From: CAVQJU01 sp963755195
GTDB lineage: Bacteria; Acidobacteriota; Vicinamibacteria; Vicinamibacterales; CAVVIG01
Length of the DNA: 64,000 bases
Assembly: GCA_963755195.1 (NCBI GenBank)
Contig: CAVWIZ010000008.1
Span: forward strand, 868,001-932,000
Reading direction: 5' to 3'
Made by a program: the position numbers and the translations under genes. Shown one piece after another: positions 62,617 to 64,000 of this stretch. The first letter of the stretch is position 1, and each line of letters opens with the position of its first letter. Under the pieces are notes generated by a model. That model ran no database searches, was not told the DNA's origin, and saw only the letters and a list, made by a program, of their open reading frames with translations.

Positions 62617-64000
62617 ACAATCCAAGAATGTCAGCGACGGCGGTGTGGAACACCTCGTAGAGCACCGCGATCTTTTCTTTGTTTCCAAGATCGCCGGCCG
62701 AATCGATCTGCCACGCGGACAGCGTCGACCGCTGCACGGCGCTCGTCAGCTCCGGCTGCCTTGTTGTCCGGGATGTCGTTGCCGTGATCCTGCTGCAGCT
62801 TCAGCACGACGTCCTTGGCGCGGAGCGCCGGATACCAGAGGCCGCTGAGATCTGCCGTCCTGCCACTGCTTTGTGACGACATCCATGTTCATCTGCAGCT
62901 CGGCGAGCAGATCCTGCCTGGTGTCGGGCAAGGCGACGAGTCCCGCCGCTGACGGACCGCGGCCGCCCGATTCAGAGGGGAGTGCGCGAGCGATGCGCTG
63001 GACCGCGCTCGTCGGCGCCGTTGGCTGGACTGCGGAGCGGATCGGCGCGGGCTCCTTTGAGTAGGACGTAAAGGTGTGATCGGTCACCCAGTCCTTGTCG
63101 CCCGGCTTGAACTTCACTCGGAGAGCGAAAGAACACCGGTGCGCTCTCGCTCGGCACGGCGGCGTTCGGCAGACGCACCTCCATCGCGTTGCCGTCCTTG
63201 ATGCGGCGACAGGACGAGCGGCACAGGGCTGCCGGTTGCCTTGCCGTTCTTGTCCGCGAGCGCCACGTGCGCCGATACGCCAGTCGCCTGTATCGGCCGC
63301 GTGTATTCGTCGTAGAAGTACACACGGAAGATTGCCGGCTGGGTTGTCGTCGGCGCGACGAGCGTCGCTTCGACGTGATGGAACAGGTCCTCGGACATGA
63401 ACACGGACGGCCCGCCGTGCCGTGGATTGTGGTCGCCGTGCGGCCGGACCTCGAACGCTTTCTCGCGGGGCGATCCGTCACGGCACGTGCCTGGCTCGAG
63501 GTAGTGCTTCTCGGGATCCAGATCGTTCCTGCAGAGCCAGAAGATCGACGCCGTCACCGGGACCAGATCGGCGCGATCCATCGGACAGATCCCGGGTTTG
63601 TCCCTGATATAGGAGGTCTTGAGGCACTTGTACGCAATGTCCAGCCGGACCGACTGGAGCCCCACGCCAGATTTTGGACACGTGCCAGGTCTGTCGTCGA
63701 CGAAGCTTTCTTCGCCGGGCGAAGGGCACACGTAGGAGATCGGCGGCAACGCGTTCTCGGCCTGCTTCTTTGGCGGCGCGGCGACGCGGACCTGATAGAG
63801 CGTCGACGTGTCGCCCTCGTACACCGTGGCCGTGATGCGGTCGCCGCCTTTGAGTGTCTTGAGAACCGCCGGGGCGTCGAGGCGATATGTCATCGACATG
63901 GGCGCCATCCAGCCGGGGATGTTGTCGTTCTTGACGTCCACGGTGCCGCCGGCGGTGTTTACCTTCTCGACGGTTCCGCGAAACACGAACGGCTTCTTGC
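62600..64000 (-). CDS. CusF-HMBD copper-handling protein, 5' end cut (frameshifted)
   Basis: The frame is open at the right edge. FRGTVEKVNTAGGTVDVKND and MAPMSMTYRL are the CusF-type copper-binding domain with two methionines. Then two or three heavy-metal-binding YHS-like repeats: YVCPSPGEESFVDDRPGTCP, YKCLKTSYIRDKPGICPMD and LCRNDLDPEKHYLEPGTC. A DxxxYxDE region DEYTRPIQATGV follows. Shifts near 63200, 63110, 62865 and 62760 break the rest; restored frame gives KEKIAVLYEVFHTAVADIL ending at 62600. Probably binds copper or silver in the periplasm. Confidence 0.75.

Overview
The window is GC-rich, densely coded bacterial DNA. It most likely comes from a soil Acidobacteriota, perhaps the Vicinamibacteria. 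That placement rests on the acidobacterial VWFA-related protein, the DUF1592/DUF1552 pair, many secreted c-type cytochromes, PQQ dehydrogenases, tannase-type esterases, and large families of DUF6152 and WGDPDLQG-motif exported proteins. No rRNA, tRNA, CRISPR array, phage gene or transposase was seen. Many genes carry single-base frameshifts while the protein on each side stays well conserved. That looks more like assembly or read error than old decay, so coordinates of such genes span the whole reconstructed gene.

Layout. 1-650: end of an esterase gene and a repeat. 650-15,600 (minus strand): M50 protease, S1-domain protein, DUF6152, diheme cytochrome c, ATP-grasp protein, a very large PQQ dehydrogenase-tannase-NHL polypeptide, a dienelactone hydrolase-like protein, three WGDPDLQG-family proteins and the VWFA protein. 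15,860-25,380 (plus): DUF1592/DUF1552 pair, ankyrin protein, diheme cytochrome, a WGDPDLQG-like protein, an MBL-fold hydrolase and a small secreted protein. 25,381-26,724 (minus): DoxX-like membrane protein. 26,815-33,632 (plus): WGDPDLQG-family proteins, a second tannase and a second PQQ dehydrogenase. 33,682-34,436 (minus): TetR regulator. 34,541-47,685 (plus): a tightly packed run of 17 genes that begins with a p-cresol methylhydroxylase/vanillyl-alcohol oxidase-type flavoprotein and its cytochrome c, then alternates WGDPDLQG-family and DUF6152 proteins with alpha/beta hydrolases. 47,704-52,022 (minus): WGDPDLQG-family protein, SRPBCC protein, a 31-residue membrane peptide, two membrane proteins and glutaryl-CoA dehydrogenase. 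52,144-56,201 (plus): two cytochrome c/copper-monooxygenase-like proteins flanking a beta-propeller protein. 56,247-64,000: a mosaic gene remnant, MFS transporter, class III CoA-transferase, the two 3-oxoacid CoA-transferase subunits, a diheme cytochrome, a third monooxygenase-like paralogue and a CusF/heavy-metal-binding protein cut by the window edge.

How it may fit together (inference). Nearly every product is exported. The set reads as a periplasmic oxidation toolkit for plant-derived aromatics: esterases release phenolics, PQQ and flavin enzymes oxidise them, cytochromes c take the electrons, and copper-related proteins may supply or use metal. Glutaryl-CoA dehydrogenase, CoA-transferases and an aromatic-acid-type MFS carrier fit cytoplasmic use of the products. 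The most notable unknowns are the roughly 14-copy WGDPDLQG-motif family and the six DUF6152 proteins, each of which would start with His-His if its signal peptide is cut at the predicted site.
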